Shown here: piece after piece, positions 10,723 through 22,800 of the stretch
Position numbering within the stretch: the first letter of the stretch is position 1
Layout of the letters: the number at the start of each line of letters is the position of its first letter
DNA from: Heloderma charlesbogerti
Taxonomy: Eukaryota; Chordata; Lepidosauria; Squamata; Helodermatidae
Direction: 5' to 3'
NCBI GenBank assembly: GCA_026122225.1
Contig: JANEZZ010000522.1
Coordinates: 1,736,001-1,800,000, forward strand
Length of the DNA: 64,000 bases
The notes under the pieces: model-generated
What the model saw: only the letters and a program-made list of their open reading frames with translations
What the model was told of the DNA's origin: nothing
The model's database searches: none
Made by a program: the position numbers and the translations under genes

Positions 10723-12118
10723 AAGCTAGCAAAGGAATCCTCAATATGATGGGTCATGAATATCATACCACCTCCCACCTGATGGTCCTGAGCTCCCCTC
10801 TCCCATACTCACGTTTACCTTTTCCTCTGTATATCCCAACTTTCTTTTTGTCATTGGTTGACCTGCTGTGATGTCACAATATGCTACACTGGCAATGGAG
10901 CTATACTTGCTTTAGCTGTTCTTGGCTTACCTGGTGTGTTACAAAGAAACTAGTCTGCCTAGACCCAGATACCAGAGTGTTTTTTATGAGATTAATGGAG
11001 ACAGCAAAACAAGGTCCATGAGCCCCTCGGTTTTGGCATTATATAACATGGACTTTCAAAGTATACCCCGCGGATCAGTTGAAACATCTTGGGACCCTTC
11101 ACCAAAAGACAGACAAACAACACTTGCTACGTATGGAAATTGCTGTGCTATGCTGAGATAGATTTTCAGAGGAGACTGGCCAGATGCCCATGTAGTAAAA
11201 AAAATTTCCATTGATTTCGATACTGTGTGGAGTTGAGGCCCATTCTGAATAGACACCCCAAGATCCTGCTTTGTAACTGTCCCTCTGCCCTCAATATCTT
11301 CCTGTCTCTTAATATGCTTTCCTGTTGCCTCCCTCTTGAGTGGGAGTACTTTTGCAGTCTTCTTATTTGTATTAATCTCTTTGCCTCATAACCTACATCG
11401 ACACAGCATGAACATGTCACTGTTTAAGTTCTTTCCACAATCATAGTTATTTCGCAACTGGACATCTCCACAATAAAAGCATTTCCTGCAGATAAATTGA
11501 ACAAACTGTCACATAGTTTCATTAAGCTTTGCACTTTTTTATATTGAGAACTAGAAGAGATTCCTTCCATTTGTACATGAAATGTCAGCTCATTTTTATT
11601 ATTTGGAGGACTTTTTTTTCAAAAACCCTGATTTGGCTCTTTCCTGGTGTTAGATGCAGGGCTTGTAAGTGCAGCAGGCTAGCAATAATCCCTTTGGAAG
11701 GGAAAATGAAAAATTACTTATTTGCTACACGCAGAGACACACGGTGGATCTGACCAGGAGCACTCTACTGTTTTGCAAAGTTGAAAGCAACAGAAAGAAA
11801 GAAAAACTAGACATGTCATGTGAGTGATAGGCAGAGAAATAATTCTTGCTAGACATACCAGTAATCCCCATCCTTTGTGATTTACTTCAGAATTTACTAC
11901 ATCTGGGAACTTCCTTTGTCATGTGTAGCACGTGACTTGCTTGAGTGTACTATGTGTTTGTTTTTTAAAGCAAAATTCTGCACAAAAGTAATACAAATTC
12001 TGTGCCAAGAAAAACTGGATGCTGCTGCCTGTATAAATTAGACAAATGGGCATTATTATTTGTATTGTTAATGCCTTTTCTAAATACTCAAGGTGATATA
12101 CAAAGTTTTTAGAAACAG
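10723..12118. other. unassigned AT-rich stretch
   Basis: No gene was recognised. 12045-12118 may hold a decayed LINE 3' tail (GGTGATATACAAAG type). Confidence 0.4.
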
Positions 12119-12553
12119 GGAGAGAGCAATCCTATGGCCACTAGACACTGTCTGGTGGGCCACAGGATATGCTCATTTCCAGGAACCAACCTTGGAGCCC
12201 ACACTCTGAGGTCAGTTCCTGGAAAACCAACCGCCCCTCTCTTCCACGCTGCCTCGGAGGCGGCATGAGGAAGCCCCATCCCCCACGCTCAGAAGAGGAA
12301 CGTGGAGCGACTGAAAAGGGGCGGGGCCGGGGGGCGTTCCAGGGCGGGGAGAGCGGAGCTGCGTGTATGGCAGCTTCCTTTCCCAGTTGGCCCCCCCACC
12401 GCTAGACAGCTGAAAACGGCTGTCTAGCAAGAAACAGCAGGGCAGGAGATGCGCGGAGGGAACGATCCACCCGTGCCTCTCCTGCCTTGATTTGGATAGG
12501 CAGTCGCCTCCAACTTCGGAGGTGGCTACCTATCTAGTTAAGCTTGCGCCCTA
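12119..12553 (+). mobile_element. GC-rich MITE, family G
   Basis: The left end is AGAGAGCAATCCTATGGCC and the right end is CTTGCGCCCT. The second copy at 54897-55304 (opposite strand) has clearer ends: AGGGCACAATCCTAT and GGCCATAGGATTGCTCCCT. The body is far richer in G+C and CpG than its surroundings. It includes a hairpin (GCTAGACAGC / GGCTGTCTAGC) and GGGGCGGGGCC boxes. No protein is evident. Confidence 0.7.
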
Positions 12554-12556
12554 AAG

Positions 12557-12694
12557 CAGTATTCCCCCAACACAGCACTATCCAGATGTGTTGGACTACA
12601 ACCCCATAATCCCTAATCACCAGCCATGCCAGCCAGGGCTGTTGGGAGTCATAGTCCAAAAACATCTGGAGGGCGCCACATTGAGGAAGGCTGA
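12557..12694. mobile_element. palindromic MITE, family P
   Basis: AGATGTGTTGGACTACAACC pairs with the inverted right arm GTCATAGTCCAAAAACATCT. It abuts the family G element on its left. Confidence 0.75.
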
Positions 12695-12949
12695 AGTAAA
12701 GCATTACCACAACAATTTCAGCTTCTGTTTTGGGTGTACCAAAATGGTTACAGGTGTGAGCCATGAGACAGCTATGAATTCAAAACTCTGTTCCACCATT
12801 AAACATATTGGGTGGCCTTAGTCAGGCCCCTATTTTCAATCCCCAAGGCACATCTGAGGAGAATAAGGCTGACTTAGCTCGTTATTGTAAGAACTGCTGG
12901 GATGGTGTGTGTAAAGTGTTTTGGTCACTTAGAAAAAAAAATACAATGT

Positions 12950-13223
12950 GATTTGTATAAAATGTGCATATGCTAATATATATGTACGGATGCAAATTTA
13001 GAAATAATTGTTATAATTTAAATATAAATACAGAACATCTCCCCATAGTGTGGAGGACTGATCTGGTGACCGGTATGGCTGCCTGTCCAGGTGCTAACTG
13101 TTGATGGTCAGCAGTTCATATGGCTCTTTATCTTTAAATCAGAATTGGACAAGGCAGTCCTTCAAATAGAGAATGCCTTCGAACAGAGGATGGTCCTCTG
13201 TAGAAGAGGACACATGGCCACCC
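12950..13223 (-). mobile_element. MITE, family E, inverted copy
   Basis: Read on the minus strand it begins with the AGGGTGGCCATGTGTCCTC terminus. It contains the paired GAGGACCATCCTCTG and CTATTTGAAGGAC motifs and decays into an AT-rich 3' part near 12950. Confidence 0.62.
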
Positions 13224-13474
13224 TCCTGCCCTCATTAATTTCTCAAGCTGCAAAGTAGATCTAAAAGCACCCCAGGCTGCATAGCTGCTGCAGGTGGAGC
13301 AAGTTGGATGCTTGTTCCAGCAGCTCAAGTCCACCTATGCTTCCAAGAAATCAGGGGTCACTTGAGCAGTCTTGCCTCATCTATTTTTCTTTACACCAGA
13401 CTCCCCACAGACCCCTGGTGCAAGTTAAATGTACAAGGCAAAAGTGCATACTTAGGAGGTAAGTATAGATCTAA

Positions 13475-13672
13475 GGGGAGGAAGCATAGTTCAGGAGCAG
13501 AGCATCTGCTTTGCCTGCAGAAGATCCCAGGTTCAATCCCCAGCATCTCCAGATAGGGCTAGGAAAGAATCGTGCCTCAAACCCTGGAGAGCTGCTGCCA
13601 GTCAGTGTTGACAATACTGGGTTAGATGGACCAAGGGTCTGACAGCATAAAGCAGCTTCCTATGTTCCTATG
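13475..13672 (+). mobile_element. tRNA-derived SINE with CR1-like tail
   Basis: The tRNA-like head has GCAGAGCATCTGCTTTGCC and box B GGTTCAATCCC at 13530-13540. The body includes CTGGAGAGCTGCTGCCAGTC, and the tail is TTAGATGGACCAAGGGTCTG then CAGCTTCCTATGTTCCTATG. The tail is the CR1-type 3' end, so CR1 machinery probably mobilised it. Confidence 0.8.
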
Positions 13673-13734
13673 ATCTCTTAAAGGTTAAGGCATAATTAAT
13701 CCATACTAAGTGGTCCTGCATACGCACTCTTCCT

Positions 13735-13855
13735 TAAGAACATAAGAAATGGCTTGCTGGATCAGACGAAGGCCCATCTAAACCAAGAATCCCAGCAATC
13801 AGCAAGTGCTAGGTGGTTCTCCAGTGATCCACAGTGGTTGCTTCTATGTTTCCTG
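13735..13855 (-). mobile_element. CR1 3'-end fragment
   Basis: TTAAGAACATAAGAAATGGC and CTGGATCAGACGAAGGCCC are the reverse complement of the CR1 3' terminus, also seen at 19351 (minus) and 33697 (plus). Confidence 0.7.
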
Positions 13856-13867
13856 CATTAAAACACC

Positions 13868-13925
13868 TAATACAGATGCACTAAAACAACTAATACAGAT
13901 GCACTAAAACAACTAATAGAGATGT
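13868..13925 (+). repeat. short tandem duplication, about 2.5 units of 24 bp
   Basis: Units of AATACAGATGCACTAAAACA type repeat in tandem; the last unit is diverged (AATAGAGATG). Confidence 0.8.
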
Positions 13926-14719
13926 GCCTTTACTAAACTTTACTGGTACATCATGATCCTTTCTGCACACTACTCGTAACGTGCTATATCTAATGTACAA
14001 TGTTCTGTTTTCTTCTGCTATATGAATAAATTATGTGTTACTTCTGAAATTCTGGTTATGTTGGATGGATCCTCAGGGCAGCAGTTTGGCCTGAACGGCT
14101 TTTGGGTTCCCTTCCAAACTTGCAATTCCATGCTTGATTAATGTACTTCTGCATGCAATTGTCCACAGGAGAATAACCTCCGGGGTTCTTTTTTTCCCTA
14201 CTCCTCCCTTTCCTCTCATTGTTTTGCCTTTGTCTGATTTTGAGTTTGTAAACTTGGGTTAGTTAAACTTAATTTTAAAAAGCACTATGTACATTCATCG
14301 TATTACATAAATAGTGATTAAGTGTCCAGATCCTTTTCTCCCACCAAAAGCATGAAAGAAGAAGTGGGCACTGTGCTTTTAATGACTGCGTGCCAGGCAA
14401 ACATTCAACAGCCTGACCCCATTATACCATCTCTGTGCCCAGAAAAGTGGCATCTCCTCTGGCAACCTTATGAGAACCCACATGACTCTCAGAGCTCACA
14501 AAAAGAAAAGGACAGAGCTCTTTCACAGGCCCCTATTGTCAGAAATTGATATCAATAATATGGTTGTCTTCCTACACGTACTGGGAAGGCCATTGGTCTA
14601 TTCAGTGTCCCCACGTCTGGTGAATGTGGTCACTATGCCCGTGTCACGTCCTGAGGTGTGCCCAGTCACAAAGGGGGCAAGACAGAAAGACTCTTGTTGG
14701 CACAATGGATCTCAGGCCA
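13926..14719. other. unassigned stretch
   Basis: No recognised repeat or gene. Confidence 0.45.
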
Positions 14720-15577
14720 AGGGTGGCCACAGGTCCTGCTATACAAAAAACAGTCCTCTGTTTGAAGGACAGCCCTCTGATTGAAGACATCCTCTGTGCT
14801 AAAGGCTGTCCGACCCACATCCTGTTTAATGATAAAGATCCATAAGAAGTCTCTCCACAAGGACCCTGGAGTTGCCCGCAAACCTAGACAGCATAGTAAG
14901 AAGCAGAGACATCACCTTGCTGACAAAGGTCCGTATAATCAAAGCTATGGTTTTCCCAGTAGCAACGTATGGCTGTGAGAGCTGAACTATAAGGAAGGCT
15001 GAGTGCCGAGGAATCGATGCTTTCGAACTGTGGTGCTGGAGAAGACTCTTACAAGTCCCCTGGACTGCAAGGAGGTCAAATCAGTCAATCCTAAAGGAAA
15101 CCAACCCTGACTGCTCATTGGAAGGACAGATATTGAAGCTGAAGCTCAAATATTTTGGCCACCTACTGCGAAGAGAAAACTCACTGGAAAAGACCTTGAT
15201 GCTGGGAAAGATTGAAGGCAAAAGGAGAAGGGGACGGCAGACGATGAGATGGCTAGATAGCATCACTGATGCAATGAACATGGACTTGAGCACATTCCGG
15301 GAGAGAGCGCAGGACAGGAAGGCCTGGCATGCTATGGTCCATGGGGTCACGAAGAGTTGGACACGACTGAACGACAGCAAGCACCTGGACAGCAGATTGA
15401 GCAGGCGCGCATGTCAGGTGGTCTTCCTCACCGTCGCGAGATGTCCTGTTTTTCTATTAGATTGTAGTAATTATGTCAGCATTCACATTTATACATACAA
15501 ATCAGCATCTGCACATTTTATGCCAATCTGTGTCCTATTTTGACTTATTTTTTGCCAATGCATAAATAGCCACCCTA
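14720..15577 (+). mobile_element. MITE, family E, split by a BovB fragment
   Basis: The left half starts AAGGGTGGCCACAGGTCCTG at 14720 and runs to about 14850. The right half resumes with GCACCTGGACAGCAGATTGA at 15383 and ends AAATAGCCACCCT at 15577. The two halves are continuous in the uninterrupted copy at 8117. Confidence 0.68.
14876..15382 (+). mobile_element. BovB LINE, 5'-truncated 3' fragment
   Basis: It encodes the BovB C-terminal tail: EGQILKLKLKYFGHLLRREN, then GKRRRGRQTMRWLDSITDAM and GVTKSWTRLNDSK. It ends in GACACGACTGAACGACAGCA. It sits inside family E sequence. Bases 14851-14875 between MITE and BovB are unassigned. Confidence 0.9.
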
Positions 15578-15719
15578 CTCAGGTCCATTTTTCCAAAGGA
15601 TCATGGCACACTGGTAGCAAGCTCCAGGGACTGCCGTAACATTCACGTGTGTGGAAGTATATGTTTAGAACGGTATCTTTCGGCACCAACTACACCCTCT
15701 TTCTCACTCATGGCAGAAG

Positions 15720-15958
15720 CTAGGGTTAATTCCAGGTTTCGCTGATGTCTGAAGACCTATCTTTTTCAACAGGCTTTTCAGCCTACTGCTCCGTAGAGTG
15801 TGGTGTGTGTTTTGTCTCTTTTGTTGTTTTAATGCTGTTTGTTATTTTGCTGTATTATTGTATTTGATTTTTTTAAAATGGTATTTTTTTTAGCTGCTTT
15901 GAATGCCTCCATTTGGAGAGGAAATTATGGGATAGGCATTTTATTACAAACAAACAAA
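15720..15958 (+). mobile_element. L2-like LINE 3' end
   Basis: The reading LKTYLFQQAF followed by a stop is the usual L2-like ORF2 end. An AT-rich 3' UTR follows, ending in GGGATAGGCATTTTATTAC and an A-rich tail. Confidence 0.5.
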
Positions 15959-16620
15959 TAATTCAGCCCAGGGACCTACAAACAGACCTCCCCCCATGCA
16001 TCACCTGGCTAACTGCAATAGACAGTGGGATGCCATTTATCCATCTGTAAGTCTGTCCTGAGGGAATCCTGCAGAAACACGTGTATGAAACTCTAGCATG
16101 TGACTCCACATCTGGAATGCATTATATGATGAGAATGCTTCCAGCTGTGTTAGCTTTATTCTACTGTAGGAGAGCCAAACAGAATGGATAATATACAAAG
16201 TTTCACTTAGCATGAAGCAGGGATTTCCTCTGAGTTTCTCAGCACAGGGTGGTACCCAGTGTAGTTCGACATACTAGGACATAGACTGTGTATGGCTAAA
16301 TGGCAAAGCCGTATAGAGTAGACATAATGTAGTGGGCAATTTTCTCCATGTCAGAACATGGAAGTCTCAAACTGTGCTATACTATGAGGGAAGCAAATTA
16401 ATGTGATGCGGACTGAAGAAGCAAGAATGACAGTCCACAAAAGGGCCATCTCCTGGTCTAATAAAGGTTTAAAATTCAGCAGCATACTTTTAAACTGAGT
16501 ATTAGGGAAAAGCTTTTGCCAGCAAAATTAGAGTAGTTTGCCAACAAAATTAGAGTAGTTTGCCAGCAAAATAAGAGTTGTTTCAGTTCCCCTGCAATGC
16601 AGGGGGATCCAAAAGTACAG
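15959..16620. other. unassigned stretch
   Basis: No recognised repeat. A short run of near-identical TTTGCCAGCAAAAT / TTTGCCAACAAAAT units sits at 16513-16585. Confidence 0.45.
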
Positions 16621-16742
16621 TTAGGGTGGCCCTGTGTCCTACTTTGCTGAGGACAATTCTCTACTTGAAAGACTGTCAAAGGACAGTCTTCTATTTGAAG
16701 GGCTGTCCAGTCCAAATCCAGTTTAAAGAACATTTAGCACAG

Positions 16743-17255
16743 GGGTGGGCAACTTGTGGGCCTTCTTTCAGAGACTGAAAGAACTGGGCATGTTTAGCCT
16801 TGAGAAGAGAAGACTGAGGGGAGATGTGATAGCGCTCTTCAAGTACTTGAAAGGTTGTCACAGAGAGGAAGGCCAGGATCTGTTCTTGATCATCCCAGAG
16901 TGCAGGACACGGAAGAATGGGCTCAAGTTACAGGAAGCCAGATTCCGGCTGAACATCAGGAAAAACTTCCTGACTGTTAGAGCAATACAACAATTGAACC
17001 AATTACCTGGGGGGGGGGGCTCTCCCACACTGGAGGCATTCAAGACGAGGCTGGACAGCCATCTGTCAGGGATGCTTTGACTTGGATTCCTGCATTGAGC
17101 AGGGGGTTGGACTCGATGGCCTTGTAGGCCCCTTCCAACCCTACTATTCTGTGATTCAGATATTTTGGCTACAACTCCTATCATCCCTCACCACTGGCTC
17201 TGCTGGCTAAGACTATTGGGAGTTGAAGGCCAAAACATCTGGAGCACCTGATGTA
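16743..17255. mobile_element. palindromic MITE, family P2, split by CR1
   Basis: GGGTGGGCAACTTGTGGGCC starts the left arm. After the CR1 insertion the element continues TTTTGGCTACAACTCCTATC and ends with the inverted arm GAGTTGAAGGCCAAAACATC. Sister copies are at 47268 and 47755. Confidence 0.65.
16773..17154 (+). mobile_element. CR1 LINE 3' fragment
   Basis: It encodes LKELGMFSLEKRRLRGDVIA and RFRLNIRKNFLTVRAIQQLN, then the 3' UTR with GGCATTCAAGACGAGGCTGG and the terminal TATTCTGTGATTC. A 6-bp TTCAGA duplication (16767-16772 and 17155-17160) flanks it. It is closely related to the CR1 at 25953-28677. Confidence 0.9.
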
Positions 17256-17478
17256 GCATGCGGACAGTGGACTGAGCAGGCATGCACACAAGTCATCTGG
17301 TCACTGTCTTCCCCAATATGGTGAGATGTGTTATAATAATTATTTATAAATTTGCATCTATGCTTATACATTATCAGAGGCAAATGTTATGCAAATTGGT
17401 GTGCTCTTTTGTTCTCTTTTTTGATGATGCATTTCCTTATGCATCGACAATGCATAAATGGCTATGCCCTACCTGAGC

Positions 17479-18267
17479 TTTTCTATATTGTTGAAAATAG
17501 ACATTTCCCATTTCCTGCCAAGGAAAGGTGTGTAAACTGTATGTAACTGGGGAAACGTAGAAGACAGGAAATGCAAGGCATTTGCACCCCTACCCTTCCC
17601 ATGAATTATAATATCTGAAGCTGCAATAGAGCCCATTTTCTATGGATACAGACCATTCATGTCCAAACTAGGATACCATATATATATATATATACAGTGC
17701 TTCCTTCCCAAGTGATTTATATTAGCACAAATATTTTATGCATTATATTAAGTAAACACAACACATGCAATCATAGGCTTCAAATTTTAGCGTTTTTGTA
17801 TCGGGCTTCAAATGTGTAGGAAACTTCAGTGTTTTAAATGTATTGCTTTGCTAAGTTAAGTAATTCAATCATGTAATTTAATTATTAATTAAACTGGGTG
17901 GTCTACACTTGAAACCTTTTCAGGTTTTAGTGTGAACTGTGGGTTAAATTGTGGTGGTGTGGAATTTAGTTTTGGTTTCACTTTGAAAGAACTGAATCTG
18001 AGTCCCTGCTAAGGCAGACTTAATTAATACTTAAAATTATTTTCTGTGCACCTTTGATGTCTTCTCCACTTTCATCCTTTCAAATGTGCCATCCATTTTA
18101 AGTCACAAAAATAGTGTGATGCAATTATTAGAGTTTTGGGAAGCACTGTTTTTGCCAAATGGGGAGCCTTAAGTTTACATATATTTGCCTGAATTAACAC
18201 ATGATAATGAGCAGTGGTTGCCCTCTGAAGGATATCACAATCCTTCTTCTGCCTTACTATTGAACCA
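17479..18267. other. unassigned AT-rich stretch with a (TA)n run
   Basis: A TATATATATATATATA microsatellite sits near 17679-17694. The remainder shows no recognised element. Confidence 0.5.
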
Positions 18268-18628
18268 AGAGCTTTTCTACATGATGCATTTATTGTGCAC
18301 TTGTCATTTCCTACTCATGGTTATTTACAGGTTCTTTAGATGACAGCATGACCCTCCAGTTTCGCTTCTGTTTTCAAACAGCACTTTCAATGAGTTTTGT
18401 TTTGTTTGTTTTTTTAGAGCAGGGACATGGGGGATTATTTCTGAAAGTGAAAGAAAATGCTGTTTTCACCTGTGTGTTTGTGCTATTACGCTATTCAATA
18501 GTGCCACCTAGAGGTTATATAGCAGAAAAGCAGGAAAGGAAATGCTCCTTCTGTACTGCTCAGATCTCAATTCTACGAAAAACTGAAAGTAAATCCAGTG
18601 GATTAACATCCCCATTTTAAAAAGCCCC
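18268..18628 (+). mobile_element. MITE, family B
   Basis: It starts AGAGCTTTTCTACATGATGC and ends TTTTAAAAAGCCCC. Inside are CATTTCCTACTCATGGTTAT, CAATAGTGCCACCTAGAGG and CAGTGGATTAACATCC. It matches 55611-55963 over its whole length. No coding frame. Confidence 0.7.
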
Positions 18629-18956
18629 ACGATAACTCAGAAAATATGGGACTAACTACACATTACACATAAACGTGTACAACAGTATCCTGACAAGCCA
18701 CTTTGGGAAGGGGCAACTGGGAGTAGTGAAGAAGGAGGAGAGAAGGTTTCCTCCTATGGCTTCTCCATTCCAAATTGTGTCCCAGAGAGTTTTCCCCAGT
18801 GCAAGGCTCCAAATGGGTAAGCCCTTTTTGGCAGCCTTCACATGGGCTGCAACATTCCCATAATCTCTTACAGGGTTTCCTGAATGGTGGCTGAAGAGCA
18901 TTTAATGGGTTAAGTGTTGCTTCTAATTGCCTTTCTGACTGGGAAAACTCTGCTGA

Positions 18957-19016
18957 CTGGGAATGATGGAAGTTGTAGTCCAACACATCTGGAAGGTGCA
19001 GGGTTGGGAAAGGCTA
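18957..19016 (+). mobile_element. half of a palindromic MITE, family P
   Basis: Only the right arm is present: GTTGTAGTCCAACACATCTG, then GGGTTGGGAAAGGC. Confidence 0.65.
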
Positions 19017-19067
19017 TTCTAATAAATAGAAACCCTTTATGTTTTGGGAGGTCCAGCTGCATGACTA

Positions 19068-19245
19068 ACGCTGCAATTCTATGCGCACGTACTTGGGAGT
19101 AAGCCCCATTGAGCTCAATGGGGCTCACTTCTGAGTAGACATGCATAGGACTGCACCGTAAGGCTGTAATCCAAAACACTCTTACTGGAGAGTAAGCTGT
19201 ATTGAGCTCAATAGGACTCAGTTTTGAGGAAACATGCGAAGAATT
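19068..19245. mobile_element. short palindromic MITE, family H (one copy plus a partial)
   Basis: GGGAGTAAGCCCCATTGAGC pairs with the inverted GCTCACTTCTGAGTAGACAT. The ends are GCAATTCTATGC and GCATAGGACTGC. A second, degraded copy follows from about 19162. The family recurs at 54650, 54743 and 57107. Confidence 0.7.
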
Positions 19246-19350
19246 TCACTTCAATTGGATGACTGAAAGCTTATCTCAATGAGATCAGAACTAAAGTGTA
19301 AAGTACTGATTCTATACAGTTAGCAGTTGTGCAACACAAAAGTAGGGAAT

Positions 19351-19880
19351 GAACATAAGAACATAAGAAGCCCTGTGCTGGATCAGACCAAGGGTCCATC
19401 TAGTCCAGCACTCCATTCACACAGTGGCCAACCAGCTGTCTACTGGGAACCCCCAAGCAGGGCATGAGCACAACAGCACCCTCCTGCCCATATTCCCCAG
19501 CAACTGGTGTATATTGGCATACCACTTCTGATACTGGAGGTAGCATATAGCCATCAGGACTAGTAGCCATTGCTAGACTTATCCTCCAGGAATTGGTCCA
19601 ATCCCCCTTTAAAGCCATCCAAATGGGTGGCCATCACTACACCTTGTGGAAGTGAATTCCATAGTTTAACTATGCGCTGTGTGTGTGTGAAGATGTCCTT
19701 CCTTTTATCTGACCTGAATCTCCCACCAATCAGCTTCATGGGATGACTCCATTGGGTTCTAGAATTATGAGAGAAAGAGAAAAATGTTTCCCTATCCCCT
19801 TTCTCCACACTATGCATGATTTTGGACACTTCTATCATGTCTCCCATTACTTGCCTTATTTCCAAGCTAAACTATGGTGT
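19351..19880 (-). mobile_element. CR1 LINE, 3' part
   Basis: The 3' end at 19351 carries the ACATAAGA microsatellite-like terminus and CTGGATCAGACCAAGGGTCC. Further in, the minus strand encodes HPMKLIGGRFRSDKRKDIFT and QRIVKLWNSLPQGVVMATHL, the conserved CR1 ORF2 C-terminus. It is 5' truncated near 19880. Confidence 0.88.
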
Positions 19881-22800
19881 TTGCTTATTCTCCTAACACA
19901 GAAAAGAATAATGCTGTGGAATCCATATTAGAATTGGACTAATAGACTAACTCAAAGGTCCCCAAAATGTGCAAGCTTAAGCTTCCGAGCTCTCTGTCAG
20001 GCAAGATGTTACCAAAAACAGGTCAAGTGGGAGAGGAAGAAGGCTGCTTTGGGGGGCTTCCAGGTAAGGCTTTCATCCAGATGTTGTAGTCTTCTGTTTG
20101 TAACCTTCCTGTGTTTCCCCACTGGATCTTCCACCCTTTTTTTTACAAGAAAAAAAAATATTAAGGGGTAGAATAGCTGCACAATGGATCAGTAGCATTA
20201 GAAGCTCTGTCTCTGGAAGCACCTTGATTAATGTTGAAGTCATGGATCAGAGTTTTACGATGAAATGTGGGAAGAGGTTTCAGACATTCAAATGAGGCTC
20301 TCAGGGTGTCGAGCTGCATCTGGGACTGCCCCTATATGGCTGGGATGAAGAAACAAACAAACAATGGTTGAGCTGAAAAGATAAAATAGTATTTTCAGCT
20401 AATATTGTGAATACTGTACAGAATTATCCTAACCACCCCTGCACCCCCTCCCCTCAGTTTATATTTCTTGCACTTTTTTCACCACTATTCGATGTGCATT
20501 TAGCAATTTCACAAGGAATAAAGGGCAAAAATCCGCTGGACTTTCTCTTTAAACGGCCATTGTTCGAAACAATAGAAGAATCCCCTGGGTTTCCCTTTGC
20601 CTGCTTTAATTTCTTTTCCCCCTTCCCTTTTCTCCTTTACTTATGCTCCCAGCCTACGCCATACCCCACAGCACCTCACAGAGGTGCCTTTGCAAAGCCT
20701 TTTCATGCACTGACGTTTAGCTTCCTCATGTGTCATGCTAGCAGGCTTTGGTGAGTTTGCAAAGTGCTGCATAAGGGAGACAAAGGAAGTCACAACCAAC
20801 TTATGCTCCAGAGAATTCCCTTTCTCTCTCTCTCCATTTCAATCACAGGGTGCATAGCCAGAATGCACGTTTACATGAAGCAGGGGCATTTTTCGTGTAC
20901 GTTTCCAGACACTTGGTGACTCAGCTCCACCTCACCCCTTCTGGAGTCTTTGCAGCAACTATGGCAAGATCTAGCATGTGTCACTTTTGCTTTTGGAAAT
21001 AGCAGGGTGTCTGGCCAAGCCACCTGGGAGAACATCACAAAGCCCAGGGACAGAGCTCCGAGAAGCACCACAGATGACTGGGCAGAAGCCTTTCACCTGC
21101 CCTGCTCATTCAGACAAAAAGAAAATGTTTCCAAAAAGCCACAGGAAAGAGGCCCAGTGTCCGCACTATATTGCTGCACTCACCCCGGGTGCTGAGACAT
21201 TCCAGGGGTGTAGCGCTTACCCAGGTTTGGTTGTTTTTAGAAGGAGGCCATCAGAGGCTTATTGGCATTTTGTAATATTTCCATTTTTTTACAGATATGT
21301 AGGTTCAGCATAGGTAGGTCGAGGCACAGCTTAAACATGCTAACAAATAGCCAAAGTCTATTGCTCAGCTTCCACATCAGATCTCTAGGGAGATGGTCAG
21401 CATCTGAAAATTCTTCCAGAGCCCTAAACTGCCCTGTGGCCTTCTTAGTCCCCCTCAAACTGTAGTTGCTCCTTCACATAAAGACCTAGTTTCCACATAA
21501 AGACCCAGCATGACACGACAGCTCATCATGGGTTGATTTACCCTCACGGAGCTGTAAGCACATGCTGGCCGTCCTTATGAATATGCAGCCCCTGACTGGG
21601 GGTTACCATGGCTTGTCATGTCATGTGAACCCAGCCAGTGGGAGTCATTTGATGGCTAAACAACCCTTGCATAACCCATTGTCTGTTGTAGGATCAAAGA
21701 CACCTGGATTACTTCATCCATTTCCTGGAAGTGGGGTGAGCAGGGCCGGCCTTAGGAGGGTGGAGAGCTGGGCAGTTGCCCAGGGTGCCAAGCTGGGGGG
21801 GCTGCCATGTTGAGCTGAGGGGGGGCATCAAGCTGGGCTGAGGGAGACACCAAGCTGAGCTTAGTGGCTGTGTTTTTTTAATGTACTGTCTGTAGTGAGG
21901 GAGGGTGGCAAAAAGCAAGTGTCTGTAACTTTTCTTAACAGTTTAACAGTTGTTTGGGTTCTAACTACAAAAATGATCTTCCGTCAATTAGCTTTCAAGT
22001 ATGTTTCTTTTCCAGTTTCCACTGTGATGTCATATGTGCTAGGTAAAAATCAGCAGAACACAGCTTTGCTTTGAGGCAAGGTTACCATGCACTTAGCACT
22101 TCAAATACTGTAAACACTATAAATGCTATATTAATAACAACAACAACGACAACATAAAGCCATAAGCCGTGAGAGGTCAGCTGGATACCTTTTTTATTTC
22201 TAAGTGTTCTTTATTATTTAAGATAAAAATAATGGATGCTCTAAAATAAAGAATACTTACCAAAGGATAGGAACTGCTACAAAACAAAAAATATTATAAA
22301 TAAAACCTGTGATAGTTCTGCTGTGTTGCGTAGTCCACTGCCAAGCTCAGAATGTTGCTTTTCAAACTCTGGCTTGTGCAAACTGTAGCATAGTGGCTGA
22401 GAGATAACGATTTTGAGCAATGTCGTTCTTGATGAACATCAGATCTGCACCAGGCTCAGTCCTCTGGGCGGCCCTGCAAGCCTGACTACAAGGCTGGGGG
22501 TGGGCACCAAGGGCACTCCTCACCCAGGGTGCTCTTTATCCTAGGGCGAGGAAAGACATGCCCTTTCCCCACAATGGCTCCCACCTTCCAGAATGGTCCC
22601 CAACTGTTTCCTAGTTGTTGTGGGCTATTTACCTGTTATTTTCCTAACAAAAGAGACATTTGCTAGAACCATTAAGTTAATCTCCAGCAGTCCTTCTGGT
22701 TCTATTAACCCTCTCCTGCATACAGCCCCAATCCTGCAACAGTATATGAGGTGAGGGAGTCTAGATTTTTGCAGTAAACGTTCCAATGAGGCTATTATAA

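Larger units (their letters stand above)
16621..17478 (+). mobile_element. MITE, family E, split by a nested MITE and CR1
   Basis: The left half begins TTAGGGTGGCCCTGTGTCCT and has GGACAATTCTCTACTTGAAA. The right half resumes near 17256 (GACAGTGGACTGAGCAGGCA), has ATGTTATGCAAATTGGTGTG and GATGCATTTCCTTATGC, and ends near AATGGCTATGCCCT. A second MITE and a CR1 fragment lie between. Confidence 0.65.

Noticed and set aside
21490..21650. Possible relative of the 10327 foldback
   Set aside because: Only short end motifs agree; the arms do not pair well enough to claim it as a feature.
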